Shown: piece by piece, positions 38,955 to 47,438 of the stretch
How positions within the stretch are numbered: the first letter of the stretch is position 1
Layout: each line of letters opens with the position of its first letter
Origin: Parabacteroides distasonis ATCC 8503
GTDB taxonomy: Bacteria > Bacteroidota > Bacteroidia > Bacteroidales > Tannerellaceae
Direction of reading: 5' to 3'
NCBI RefSeq assembly: GCF_000012845.1
Contig: NC_009615.1
Span: 953,501-1,017,500, forward strand
Length of the DNA stretch: 64,000 nucleotides
Position numbers and translations under genes: made by a program
Notes under the pieces: generated by a model
What the model was told of the DNA's origin: nothing
What the model saw: only the letters and a program-made list of their open reading frames with translations
Databases searched by the model: none

Positions 38955-39272
38955 ATGAAAATTTCAAATTTTAGACACAAAGTATTCTGTATGGCTTATG
39001 AGCTAATGAGAACAACCGGTAAAGCATTCGCTGTATGTCTTTCTCGCGCATGGGCTTTATACCGGTTGACAAAGCAAATGCACAGAGGTATTGTAACGTT
39101 CGCTTATGAAAAGGCAGATGGATCGCTTCGCCGTGCTAAGGGTACTCTCAAAGATGTTCAGGGCCTAATAAAAGGAACTGGATCAGAAAACTACAAAACT
39201 GTCCGCTACTTCGATGTAGATGCGAATGGATTCAGAAGCTTCAAGGTAGAAAACTTCATAACGGCTTACTAA
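38955..39272 (+). CDS. SH3-like (DUF2693-type) protein
   Basis: 105 aa from the ATG at 38955 (ACACACGATTATG); the ATG at 38928 is less likely. The C-terminal half (VTFAYEKADGSLRRAKGTL...TVRYFDVDANGFRSFKVENF) matches the small beta-barrel DUF2693 pattern common in Bacteroidota mobile elements. Role unknown. Confidence 0.7.
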   Translation: MKISNFRHKVFCMAYELMRTTGKAFAVCLSRAWALYRLTKQMHRGIVTFAYEKADGSLRRAKGTLKDVQGLIKGTGSENYKTVRYFDVDANGFRSFKVENFITAY

Positions 39273-39609
39273 AGCCCGGTCGGGTGGGCGTAGGGCATAT
39301 CTCACCCGGTCACTTCTGATGGTTCTTTCTCTTACTTACACCTTAGTACCCGCAGAAATGGGGTTGAAACGAAAGGATAATATATAATAATGTATAAGCG
39401 TAGATAGCTTTTAGGCCGTGACCTACTGGGGTACATTATAAAAAGAAATTATCAAAGGGGTATGTATCCTTGTGGTGTTACGATCAGACGTTGGTTAACC
39501 GCTATCCCTTTTCAAAATATACCCGGTTCTGAAAGTGCGATGCTGCCGATCGGATCGGTTGCCGGGGACAAATAAGCAAGAAGAAAAGATAATTAAAATA
39601 TCATAGCAC
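39273..39609 (+). other. 337-bp stretch without an ordinary gene, with RNA-like structure
   Basis: A stem CGGGTGGG (39281-39288) with CTCACCCG (39301-39308), and another AAAGGGGTA (39455-39463) with TATCCCTTT (39503-39511). Only a 22-codon frame is open. It may hold a structured leader or a small RNA; no promoter was clear. Confidence 0.4.
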
Positions 39610-39807
39610 ATGAATTACAACATTGGACTAAAACAACAAGAAAAAGGCAACCAATTGACAATATCCATACACGTGGAAGATTTGCCGATCAGTTGCCTGA
39701 AAAATTTGGAGTGCATAAAAGACGATGCTGAGAAAGCGGTTACTTCTTACTTGAACCTTTTACGCGGAGATAAAGTCAATCATGAAAAGTCTCCAGATAG
39801 TCAATAA
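39610..39807 (+). CDS. Hypothetical protein
   Basis: 65 aa, starting MNYNIGLKQQEKGNQLTISI. Its end overlaps the opposite-strand gene by 32 bp. No domain recognised. Confidence 0.55.
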   Translation: MNYNIGLKQQEKGNQLTISIHVEDLPISCLKNLECIKDDAEKAVTSYLNLLRGDKVNHEKSPDSQ

Positions 39808-40096
39808 AGCATTTCAAAAGGAACAAGAAATTTTTAAAGACATCGTTTTCTGGCGGCAACGTTTTAATTATATACCCTTTGCATTTATTTGGCAGATCTA
39901 CCAACTCTCTATTTAAAGGCAGATTTGGATCAAATGAATAAACCAAGTGTGTAAACTTTATAGCTTGCTCATACAACGGTTGCCCATCAAAGAGCATGTT
40001 GTTTACTGATGGTTCAAAGGAGTTATACTCGTCTAGTAAATCTTCGACTTTAGAACGTATGCCTTTAGCCAAGCTCAGATACCTTTCTGATTTCAT
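39776..40096 (-). CDS. Hypothetical protein on the opposite strand
   Basis: 106 aa, helical (SLAKGIRSKVEDLLDEYNSF, FKNFLFLLKCFIDYLETF). It runs against the surrounding early genes and has its own -7-like box TAACTTTA upstream. It may be expressed in the lysogen. Unknown function. Confidence 0.6.
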   Translation of the reverse strand: MKSERYLSLAKGIRSKVEDLLDEYNSFEPSVNNMLFDGQPLYEQAIKFTHLVYSFDPNLPLNRELVDLPNKCKGYIIKTLPPENDVFKNFLFLLKCFIDYLETFHD

Positions 40097-40138
40097 ACTT
40101 CTTAATTTTTTATGTTTTGCGCCGTAAAGTTAAGAAAA

Positions 40139-40182
40139 CCCTCTGAAAAGGCGTGATGCCGTGGATCGAATCCATCAGAGGG
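40139..40182 (+). other. tRNA-minihelix-like hairpin
   Basis: CCCTCTGA (40139-40146) pairs with TCAGAGGG (40175-40182); inside, near 40160-40175, is a T-arm-like GTGG-ATCGAAT-CCAT. It resembles acceptor and T arms without a D or anticodon arm. Confidence 0.4.
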
Positions 40183-40203
40183 CACAATTAAATATTAACG
40201 CTT

Positions 40204-40350
40204 ATGAAAAAGACTATTTACGGGATAGCCCTGTTCGCTGGCTTTATCCTAATGGCATCAGAGTCCGCTACGTTCGTTCCTAATATTGTAGGTGTCGTAG
40301 TATTCACTTATTCTGCATACAAACTTGATTTAATAACAGCATTGAAATAA
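40204..40350 (+). CDS. Small membrane protein
   Basis: 48 aa with two short hydrophobic stretches (IYGIALFAGFILMA, VPNIVGVVVFTYSAY). Unknown role. Confidence 0.55.
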   Translation: MKKTIYGIALFAGFILMASESATFVPNIVGVVVFTYSAYKLDLITALK

Positions 40351-40356
40351 TAAGAC

Positions 40357-40548
40357 ATGGAAACAAAAAATCTTGAAGAAATGACGAGGGAAGAACTGGT
40401 TGAATTGGTATATTCTCTTAATAAGGAAATTGAAGGTCTGCAAAAAGACCTTGATGTGTATAAAGGTTGGAAAAATAGAGAGGAGGATGCTCGCATATTG
40501 GCAGAGAAGAAATTAGCAGCCGCAAAAGCTTTCTTTGAAGTTGTTTAA
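40357..40548 (+). CDS. Small coiled-coil protein
   Basis: 63 aa, heptad-rich (MTREELVELVYSLNKEIEGL). Six bp after the previous gene. Unknown role. Confidence 0.6.
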   Translation: METKNLEEMTREELVELVYSLNKEIEGLQKDLDVYKGWKNREEDARILAEKKLAAAKAFFEVV

Positions 40549-40599
40549 TTCGTTTGTGTTTAGGTTGTCAAAAGCAGTCGGGTGAAAGCCCCGGCACAT

Positions 40600-40681
40600 G
40601 GGCGGTTAGCATATCGGTTAGTGCTTAGTGGTGCGCACCCAATTAATATAATTGAGGTCGGTTCGATTCCGACACTGCCCA
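40600..40681 (+). tRNA. tRNA-like gene 1 (unusual; anticodon unclear)
   Basis: Acceptor GGGCGGT/ACTGCCC with discriminator A then CA, D arm GCAT-ATCGGTTA-GTGC, and a canonical T arm GTCGG-TTCGATT-CCGAC. The anticodon stem does not pair well; GTGCGCA would be the loop (anticodon GCG, Arg, uncertain), and a CAATT/AATTG variable hairpin follows. A 28-nt leader (40579-40606) is shared with the element at 45095. Confidence 0.5.
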
Positions 40682-40704
40682 CAATCAATTAATGTAATTA
40701 GATT

Positions 40705-40902
40705 ATGGAGAAAAAAGTAGAAATTATGCCTCGTATGCGCGATTTAAAGAAAGGGAAGAAAGTAGAGTTCCCTATCGATAAAGTCTGTACGGTACGCAAC
40801 AATGTTTCCTTGCTTAATGCGCAAGGGTACAAAAATGGATATAAGTGGAGATCGGAAACTAATGTACCGAAAGGGACTGTTACAGTATTTAGAGATTCCT
40901 GA
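40705..40902 (+). CDS. Hypothetical basic protein
   Basis: 65 aa, K/R-rich start MEKKVEIMPRMRDLKKGKKV. No domain recognised; its composition suggests nucleic-acid binding. Confidence 0.55.
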   Translation: MEKKVEIMPRMRDLKKGKKVEFPIDKVCTVRNNVSLLNAQGYKNGYKWRSETNVPKGTVTVFRDS

Positions 40903-40926
40903 TTCAAACTTTAAATACACACGATT

Positions 40927-41325
40927 ATGAAAGTATTCACCGAGCTAACGCCCGAATGTGACATTACAGCACAAATGTACGCAGCAGGGTATGAAAAAAA
41001 GGAGATTGCCGTATTGAAGCATCGTGCAGTAAGTACGATAAATAACCAGCTTCAAACGGCATTTTTAATTTTGGGTGTTCGGAATGGGAGAGAGCTAGCA
41101 CTAAAATTGGCTGAAAGGATATCTGGGATCCGGTTGACACTGGACTTTTCGCCTACCATGAAATCGGCGGTTGCTAGTGTCCTTTTGATAATCCTTTGTT
41201 TAGATAGTCATTTTGACATGAGACGGCAAAGAGTCCGAATCCGTTTTAACGCGAATGTAGAACTTATCGCCCGTGTCCGTGTAAGAGCGAGAGGGCGAGA
41301 TATACCATTTCTTTATGGAAATTGA
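40927..41325 (+). CDS. LuxR-type HTH protein
   Basis: 132 aa. A GerE-like HTH at about 6-65 (TPECDITAQMYAAGYEKKEI...RAVSTINNQLQTAFLILGVRNGREL) is followed by a hydrophobic and R-rich tail. Preceded by ACGATT. Probable phage transcription regulator. Confidence 0.7.
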   Translation: MKVFTELTPECDITAQMYAAGYEKKEIAVLKHRAVSTINNQLQTAFLILGVRNGRELALKLAERISGIRLTLDFSPTMKSAVASVLLIILCLDSHFDMRRQRVRIRFNANVELIARVRVRARGRDIPFLYGN

Positions 41326-41596
41326 TGTTTGGCAATTACAGAATATAATAAAAGCAGCTGCGAAGGAAGCGGTTAGCGAATATGCGATCTCCAAGGATCC
41401 GGTCATTGATGAGATTACGGAAACGCAAGCCATACGACTTGGATTTGGTAGAAGGTGGTTGGCTCATCAGTGCGCTACAGGAGCATTGACTTGGAAAAGG
41501 GCTGGTGTACATAGGAATAGTCCTAAAGTTTATTCGCTGAAGAAACTTAAAGAATTGAAGGATGGTATAGATCCTTTATTGAAGTCTCTAATATAA
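41315..41596 (+). CDS. Excisionase-like or small HTH protein
   Basis: 93 aa. The region ITETQAIRLGFGRRWLAHQC to KVYSLKKLKEL has the layout of a MerR/excisionase-type winged helix. Overlaps the previous gene by 11 bp. Confidence 0.5.
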   Translation: MEIDVWQLQNIIKAAAKEAVSEYAISKDPVIDEITETQAIRLGFGRRWLAHQCATGALTWKRAGVHRNSPKVYSLKKLKELKDGIDPLLKSLI

Positions 41597-41620
41597 TTAC
41601 TAACTAAAAATATAACAATC

Positions 41621-42553
41621 ATGAGTTTAATCAGAAAATCAACGGAATTGAATATTCCAACAAACGTAAAGATGATGATTTACGGTCAAGCAGGTATGGG
41701 TAAGAGCACAGTAGCTTTGAGTGCACCAAAGCCTCTGTTGTTGGATTTTGACAATGGTGTTAAGCGTATGAATATGGCTCATTTGGAGAATATTGACACT
41801 GTGCAGGTCACTTCTTGGAATGATGTTCAGCTGGTTTTGCAAGAAGATTTGTCTGTTTATCAGACTATTGTGGTTGATACCATTGGTAAGATGATGGATT
41901 TTATCATCACTTATAAATGTGGAACCAGGCAGCCATCTATTCGAGATTGGGGCGGTATCAATGCTGAATTTTCTTGGATGACAAGAACACTATCAAGTCT
42001 GAGGAAACATATCATTTTTGTTGCCCATCGTGACACAAGAAAAGAGGGTGATGATACGGTGTTTATTCCTGCCTTACGTGAGAAGTCCTACAACTCCATC
42101 GTCACCGAACTTGATTTGTTAGGTTACTTGGAAATGAAGAGTGAGAGAGGAGTGCAGAGACGTACTATTACTTTCGATCCGACATCAAGGAATGACGGAA
42201 AGAATACTTGTAACTTGCCTTCAGTGATGGAAGTACCTACCATCCTTGACAAAAACGGCAATCCGACGACCAAGAATGATTTTATCTCTACTCGGATTAT
42301 TGCTCCATATCTTACTATGTTGCAATCAAAAAAGGCTGAACAAGAAGCATATAACAAAGTGCTATCTGATATAACAGGCTGTTTAGAATTAGTTGCCGAC
42401 GCAGCTTCAGCGAATGACTTTATCGCCCATATTGATGATTTCAACCATGTGGGAAGTTCAAAGATGAAAGCCTCAATGATGTTGGCAGCTAAGGCGAAAG
42501 AATTAGGACTGATTTTTAACAAAAAGACTAAAACTTATTCAGATGCAGCCTAA
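41621..42553 (+). CDS. Sak4-like AAA ATPase (phage recombination)
   Basis: 310 aa. Walker A GQAGMGKS at 22-29 and Walker B-like YQTIVVDTIG; GQAGMGKSTVALSAPKP is typical of phage RecA-fold ATPases (AAA_24, Sak4). Probably single-strand annealing or DNA pairing together with the adjacent nuclease and the ssb gene. Its end overlaps the nuclease gene by 11 bp. Confidence 0.82.
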   Translation: MSLIRKSTELNIPTNVKMMIYGQAGMGKSTVALSAPKPLLLDFDNGVKRMNMAHLENIDTVQVTSWNDVQLVLQEDLSVYQTIVVDTIGKMMDFIITYKCGTRQPSIRDWGGINAEFSWMTRTLSSLRKHIIFVAHRDTRKEGDDTVFIPALREKSYNSIVTELDLLGYLEMKSERGVQRRTITFDPTSRNDGKNTCNLPSVMEVPTILDKNGNPTTKNDFISTRIIAPYLTMLQSKKAEQEAYNKVLSDITGCLELVADAASANDFIAHIDDFNHVGSSKMKASMMLAAKAKELGLIFNKKTKTYSDAA

Positions 42554-43319
42554 GTATAAGATATATGCTACATTATTGGATTCTTACTTCAATTACCTTA
42601 ATAGCGATGTCATATATGAGCGTTATTATGGGTGGAGTGAGAATCCGCCTTGTACAGAAGAAGAGTTTCAGCAGAAGCAGTTCCAAGAACTGATAGACCG
42701 TATTAACCGTAAACCGTTTGACAGCGAAGCTGCCGACAAGGGTACGGCTTTTAATGAGGTCATTGACTGTATGATTGAGAACCGGAAATCTGAAACGGTG
42801 CAGGTAGAAAAGATATATTCTGATATAGGGAATGGCGAGCAAAAGGTTATAGCCTTGAAAGCCGTTTATAACAATCGTTCATTTGTCTTTCCTATATCCC
42901 TTTGTCGTGAGTTCGCAAATTACTACAAAGGGGCGTTGACGCAGCAACGTGTAGAGGCAATCCTTCCGACTGCATACGGCAATGTATTGGTTTACGGTCT
43001 GATTGACGAACTGATGCCTACCAGTGTTCACGACATCAAAACAACCGGTAGTTATACCGTGGGAAAGTTCAAAGATCACCACCAGCATTTAGTATATCCA
43101 TACGCTTTAATGAAGAACGGTTCTGATGTACGGACATTTGAGTATAACATTGTAGAGTTCAACAAAGGCGGCTATGTGGTAGATACCTATACAGAAACAT
43201 ACGTTTTCAATCCTGAACGTGATATTCCTATTCTTACTAATCATTGTGAGGAGTTTATCCGGTTCTTGGAAGAAAACAGAGCACTTATAACCGATACTAA
43301 AATCTTTGGAAATGGATGA
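42543..43319 (+). CDS. PD-(D/E)XK nuclease
   Basis: 258 aa. Core GTAFNEVID, VLVYGLIDELMPTSVHDIKTTGSY (D then D-x-K) and QHLVYPYAL, like RecB/Cas4-type phage exonucleases. Likely the exonuclease partner of the Sak4-like ATPase. Confidence 0.82.
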   Translation: MQPKYKIYATLLDSYFNYLNSDVIYERYYGWSENPPCTEEEFQQKQFQELIDRINRKPFDSEAADKGTAFNEVIDCMIENRKSETVQVEKIYSDIGNGEQKVIALKAVYNNRSFVFPISLCREFANYYKGALTQQRVEAILPTAYGNVLVYGLIDELMPTSVHDIKTTGSYTVGKFKDHHQHLVYPYALMKNGSDVRTFEYNIVEFNKGGYVVDTYTETYVFNPERDIPILTNHCEEFIRFLEENRALITDTKIFGNG

Positions 43320-43431
43320 TGGTGTTTATCTTGATGAAATAGGAAAAGAAGTAGTATTCATCAATGATTTTGAATATTCACGAGAAGAGTTTGATACCAT
43401 TGTTGATATATGTGGAGATTGTAATATATGA
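43312..43431 (+). CDS. Small acidic protein
   Basis: 39 aa, starting MDDGVYLDEIGKEVVF. It overlaps genes on both sides by 8 and 4 bp, a layout typical of a translated coupled gene. Confidence 0.55.
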   Translation: MDDGVYLDEIGKEVVFINDFEYSREEFDTIVDICGDCNI

Positions 43432-43865
43432 TCTATGACCTCAAAAATGAATACCAAATACCCAAGTTTAAAGAGTATGTAAACAAATTGTTCAAAGAGC
43501 GTGCGGTAGTTGAAGTAAAAAAGAAATTACCTAATCGCACGCTCGCTCAGAACTCTTATTTACATCTTCTTTTAGGGTACTTTGGCAGTGAATACGGTTG
43601 CAGCCTCGATGAAGCAAAAATTGACTTCTATAAGAGGACTTGCAACCGTGATTTGTTTGAACGCAAGACGGTGAACAAAAAAGGTAAAGAAGTAACTTAT
43701 TTGCGTAGCTCTGCTGAACTGACAACGGGTGAAATGACTCTTTCTATTGACCGTTTCCGTAATTGGAGCGCATCAATAGCTGGTATCTATTTGCCGGCCG
43801 CCAATGAACATCAAATGTTGATATATGCACAACAAGAAATTCAACGCAATCAAGAATTTATATGA
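43428..43865 (+). CDS. NinB-like protein (tentative)
   Basis: 145 aa. RTLAQNSYLHLLLGYFGSEYG and DEAKIDFYKRTCNR match the pattern of NinB/Orf-like recombination mediators in a recombination module, but similarity is judged by eye. Function uncertain. Confidence 0.55.
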   Translation: MIYDLKNEYQIPKFKEYVNKLFKERAVVEVKKKLPNRTLAQNSYLHLLLGYFGSEYGCSLDEAKIDFYKRTCNRDLFERKTVNKKGKEVTYLRSSAELTTGEMTLSIDRFRNWSASIAGIYLPAANEHQMLIYAQQEIQRNQEFI

Positions 43866-44146
43866 TACGAAAAGAGAAAATCGAACAAATGAAAGTTTTG
43901 ATCTCCCAAAAACAACAGGAGATTCGGGATCTGCGACAGCTGGTAGGAGAAGAAATGATCGCTGATTTTTACGAGACACATAATCTCAAAGAAGGCCAGC
44001 ATTTTTATTTTAATGATAAAGAGTGTGTAGGCGTAGAAATGTCTGCTGATTGGGGATGTTTGAAAACATTCCCTATAACCGCTAAGGGAGAAGTCTCTAA
44101 GAAGGGGATGATTATTCATAGTGAGGAATCTATTAAACCGGTATAG
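43862..44146 (+). CDS. Hypothetical protein
   Basis: 94 aa. Coiled-coil N-terminus (KEKIEQMKVLISQKQQEIRDL). Overlaps the previous gene by 4 bp. Confidence 0.65.
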   Translation: MIRKEKIEQMKVLISQKQQEIRDLRQLVGEEMIADFYETHNLKEGQHFYFNDKECVGVEMSADWGCLKTFPITAKGEVSKKGMIIHSEESIKPV

Positions 44147-44147
44147 C

Positions 44148-44990
44148 ATGATAGAGACAAAGAATAACGAAATAAGGTATTTTACATCTGATCCCCAAAA
44201 GATGCTCAATAAATACCTTGCTCAACGAGTCCTAAAAACATGGACAGAGGACTTTATTGATGAAGATACTAGCGAGGTTGTATCAATTGAGCGTAATGAA
44301 TTACTGTTTCAGAGAGGAACATTGATAGATCAGGATGTTCTTGCTCAAATCCGATTCTGTTATGAGTCTGGTGATATAACAAAGGATATTGAGGTAAGTA
44401 ATCAAAAACGTTTGGCTGTTGAGCTGGTAAATGACTACTTACAGCCTTATATCGCTCAGGCCACTATTGATAGCAAAAAGTGTAAATTCCTGTTTTATGC
44501 AACCAGTGTAGATTCTGCACTTCTTCTCTTAAAGGATTATATTGAACTGAACTTTACGGCAGGCTTCATTATTAACATGGTTAAAGAGTTTGATTCCTGT
44601 GTAATCCTTACTGACACATTAAAAGAAAAGAAGATCGATACTTTGCCTTTGGATTTTCCCGATAATGATCCTGATGACAAGCCGGACGTTGATGAAGAGG
44701 AAGAACCGAAGAATTGTGATCGGAAGTTTTACCAGATAGAAACAAAAATTCTATTTGACGAGGATGAACGTTCAGCGACATTTGTTGTCCACACTTACAA
44801 TGTTGATCGGGCAATGATGTTGATTACTTCTTATCTCAAAAAGAAGCAGGATGAACATGAGCAAGAAGCTAAAGAAAAGGGAAATCCGTTTGAAAAGAAA
44901 GAGATTCATACTATGATTGAGGTTGCAAAGCCTATATCGGTAGGACGGTTTATTCCTCGTGAATTTTCAATGGCTTATTCTGGTAAATAG
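44148..44990 (+). CDS. Hypothetical protein with two similar halves
   Basis: 280 aa from the ATG at 44148, just after the previous stop. An acidic linker (DPDDKPDVDEEEEP) joins two halves that look alike: KFLFYATSVDSALLLLKDYI and ATFVVHTYNVDRAMMLITSYL. No family recognised. Confidence 0.65.
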   Translation: MIETKNNEIRYFTSDPQKMLNKYLAQRVLKTWTEDFIDEDTSEVVSIERNELLFQRGTLIDQDVLAQIRFCYESGDITKDIEVSNQKRLAVELVNDYLQPYIAQATIDSKKCKFLFYATSVDSALLLLKDYIELNFTAGFIINMVKEFDSCVILTDTLKEKKIDTLPLDFPDNDPDDKPDVDEEEEPKNCDRKFYQIETKILFDEDERSATFVVHTYNVDRAMMLITSYLKKKQDEHEQEAKEKGNPFEKKEIHTMIEVAKPISVGRFIPREFSMAYSGK

Positions 44991-45094
44991 GTTTATCTTG
45001 ATATGCCTTGATCGGTTATCCGGAAACAATTACTGCCATGAGACGGAAAGTTTGTGTAGCAATCGCAAATAGCCGGGTGAAAGCCCCGGCACAT

Positions 45095-45172
45095 GGGCGG
45101 TCAGTAGTCTGGGATGAAACATTACGGAGTGCGCATGACGTAAAGAGATCGGTTCGATACCGGTACCGTCCA
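45095..45172 (+). tRNA. tRNA-like gene 2 (unusual; anticodon unclear)
   Basis: Acceptor GGGCGGT/ACCGTCC with discriminator A then CA, and T arm ATCGG-TTCGATA-CCGGT. The D region is long and the anticodon arm is a TTACG/CGTAA stem around a 12-nt loop containing TGCGCA. Shares the 28-nt leader with element 1 (45074-45101). Confidence 0.4.
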
Positions 45173-45354
45173 CAAACCCTTTAGAGAGAAACCTCCTATA
45201 AAAGTATTGAAAGTAGAGTGAAGATAGCGCAGATGTTTTTCCGCACGGCATCGGTTAGCCATTGACTCTATCTGAAAGGTAATGCGAAATTGGTACAGGA
45301 GGTATGATATGGAAGTGAGCAGCACTTTTAACTGCATGATTGACTTTGTATGTA

Positions 45355-45385
45355 CCCCGGGGAATACGCCTCGGGGTTTTCTTTG
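45355..45385 (+). terminator. Rho-independent terminator
   Basis: CCCCGGGG (45355-45362) with CCTCGGGG (45369-45376), one G-U pair, then TTTTCTTT. Confidence 0.75.
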
Positions 45386-45403
45386 AAACTAAATTATATC
45401 ACC

Positions 45404-45526
45404 ATGAATATAGAATCTTTGAATAACTGGTCAGCGACTATTAATAATAGTCGCTGCCATTTGGGGTATTATGGATCTAACGTGGATTGGGTTATGCTTG
45501 ATAAATCACAAAGAGAGGGGGGATGA
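45404..45526 (+). CDS. Small hypothetical protein
   Basis: 40 aa, starting MNIESLNNWSATINNSRCHL. Its stop overlaps the next ATG. Confidence 0.45.
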   Translation: MNIESLNNWSATINNSRCHLGYYGSNVDWVMLDKSQREGG

Positions 45527-45594
45527 TAATGGATTTTGGTAATGATATGCCGGATTATGAGTCGGATGATTTTGATAATTATAATTATGACTGA
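45523..45594 (+). CDS. Very small acidic protein
   Basis: 23 aa, rich in D and Y (DMPDYESDDFDNYNYD). Overlaps its neighbour and ends just before the NinG-like gene, which supports translation. Weak call. Confidence 0.35.
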   Translation: MIMDFGNDMPDYESDDFDNYNYD

Positions 45595-45596
45595 TT

Positions 45597-46070
45597 ATGT
45601 ATTACATAAAACGAAAGACTAAAAAGAAAGATAAGCCTTTGTCCCTGTTTGATAAAGCAGGGGTGACAGTTAAGAAGAAGCCGGATCTGAAAGCGAAACT
45701 CGACAAGGAGTTTTCCCTTTTCATCCGGCTTCGTGATTGTATGCCGAACGGATATTTTAAATGTATCTCATGTGGACAGATTAAACCGTTTGAGCAGGCA
45801 GATAACGGGCATTACATAAATCGACAGCATATGAGTACCCGTTTCGATGAAATGAACTGTAACGCTCAATGTCGGCACTGTAACCGCTTCATGGAGGGTA
45901 ATATTCAGAATTACCGCAAAGGATTGATTGCCAAGTATGGTGAACAGAGAGTTGTCCTACTCGAAGCAAAGCAGGGTATTAGCCGGAAGTTTACCGATTT
46001 TGAGTACGAGCAATTAATCAAGTATTACAAGGCGCTTAATAAGAAGCTTAAAAAGGAGAGAGGATTATGA
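45597..46070 (+). CDS. NinG/Rap-like recombination protein
   Basis: 157 aa. Zinc-binding CISCGQ and CNAQCRHCNRF flank NGHYINRQHMSTRFDEMN; matches NinG (a branch-specific endonuclease in recombination). Fits the recombination module. ATGA-type overlap with the helicase gene. Confidence 0.85.
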   Translation: MYYIKRKTKKKDKPLSLFDKAGVTVKKKPDLKAKLDKEFSLFIRLRDCMPNGYFKCISCGQIKPFEQADNGHYINRQHMSTRFDEMNCNAQCRHCNRFMEGNIQNYRKGLIAKYGEQRVVLLEAKQGISRKFTDFEYEQLIKYYKALNKKLKKERGL

Positions 46071-47236
46071 GTTATGTATTGCGAGATTATCAACAGAAAG
46101 CCTCTGATGCAGCTGTTTCCTTCTTTAACAACAAGGCGAAGAAGACGAATGCTATCATGGTTCTTCCTACAGGATCAGGGAAGTCACTTATTATAGCCGA
46201 CATTGCTGCAAGGCTTGACGGGCACACCTTAGTGTTTCAGCCCAGCAAGGAAATACTCGAGCAAAATTTCAAGAAGCTATGTTCTTATGGCATCTTAGAT
46301 TGTTCGATATATTCAGCTTCTTTTGGAAGAAAAGAAATATCAAGGATCACATTCGCCACGATCGGTAGTGTAATAAATCATCCGGATTTGTTTTCTCATT
46401 TCCAGTCTATCATTATAGATGAGTGTCACTTGGTAAATCCTAAAGAAGGAATGTATAAGACATTCTTAGAACTTCTCAAATGCAAGGTTCTTGGTTTAAC
46501 GGCAACGCCATATCGATTAAGTAGTTCGCAAGAGTTTGGTTCTATGCTGAAATTCATTACCCGAACACGTCCGGCTATATTCAAGGATGTAATCTATCAT
46601 GTGCAGGTCTCGACCTTGCTTGATATGGGTTATCTTTCAAAGGTAAACTACTATTCTATGAATCCTACTGGATGGAATGAACTCAATTTGAAGATAAATA
46701 CCACTGGTGCGGACTTCACAGATAAATCCGTTCAAAGGGAATATGAACGGATTGACTTTTATAGTTACATCGTTCATATCGTCCAAAGATTGATGAATCC
46801 GAAAGCAGGAGGTAAGAGGAATGGTATTTTAGTCTTTACCCGGTTCTTGAAAGAAGCAGAACGACTAACTTGGTCGATACCCGGTTGTGTTATTGTTTCC
46901 GGCGATACTCCAAAGAAAGAACGTGAAAGAATACTCGAAATGTTCAAGACCGGTGAAATACCTGTTGTTGCCAATGTTGGAGTACTCACCACCGGCTTTG
47001 ACTACCCAGAGCTTGATACGGTTGTGATGGCCAGACCTACCATGTCGCTTGCGATGTATTACCAGATTGTAGGCCGTTGCATCCGTCCATACAAAGGAAA
47101 GACGGCATGGTTTGTTGATCTATGCGGTAATATCAATCGTTTTGGAAAAGTAGCTGATTTGTATTTGAAAGATTCCGGCAATGGTAAGTGGGCGGTATTT
47201 TCGAAAGGACGGCAATTGACAAACGTAAGATTTTAG
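46067..47236 (+). CDS. SF2 DEAD/DEAH-type helicase
   Basis: 389 aa. Walker A LPTGSGKS (33-40), DECH in SIIIDECHL, motif III-like LGLTATPYR and motif VI QIVGRCIRP. Likely DNA unwinding in phage replication or recombination. Confidence 0.9.
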   Translation: MSYVLRDYQQKASDAAVSFFNNKAKKTNAIMVLPTGSGKSLIIADIAARLDGHTLVFQPSKEILEQNFKKLCSYGILDCSIYSASFGRKEISRITFATIGSVINHPDLFSHFQSIIIDECHLVNPKEGMYKTFLELLKCKVLGLTATPYRLSSSQEFGSMLKFITRTRPAIFKDVIYHVQVSTLLDMGYLSKVNYYSMNPTGWNELNLKINTTGADFTDKSVQREYERIDFYSYIVHIVQRLMNPKAGGKRNGILVFTRFLKEAERLTWSIPGCVIVSGDTPKKERERILEMFKTGEIPVVANVGVLTTGFDYPELDTVVMARPTMSLAMYYQIVGRCIRPYKGKTAWFVDLCGNINRFGKVADLYLKDSGNGKWAVFSKGRQLTNVRF

Positions 47237-47239
47237 TTT

Positions 47240-47437
47240 ATGGATATACTAAGCATTATTGATTGTCTCCAGAAAAAAAGGCGATCTGAAAAGATAACAC
47301 CGGATCATGTGCCGGAGGTAGAGTTGATGAATGCAATCCATACGGAAACAAGAAAAGAGTTGAATAATCTTTTTCTATCTGGTAAAATAGGGATTACAAA
47401 GACGTTAAATTCAAAGGCTATTTATATAAAGGAGTGA
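47240..47437 (+). CDS. Hypothetical protein (winged-helix-like)
   Basis: 65 aa. Short helical protein with a possible wing at SGKIGITKTLNSKAIYIKE. Three bp after the helicase. Confidence 0.5.
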   Translation: MDILSIIDCLQKKRRSEKITPDHVPEVELMNAIHTETRKELNNLFLSGKIGITKTLNSKAIYIKE

Positions 47438-47438
47438 T

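Larger units (their letters stand above)
44991..45403 (+). other. 413-bp stretch without an ordinary gene
   Basis: Holds the tRNA-like element 45095-45172 and the terminator at 45355-45385. A 25-codon frame (45309-45386) runs through the terminator after an AGGAGG and is not called as a gene. Confidence 0.6.

Noticed and set aside
45309..45386. 25-codon frame after AGGAGG
   Set aside because: It runs through a strong terminator stem and has no neighbour support.
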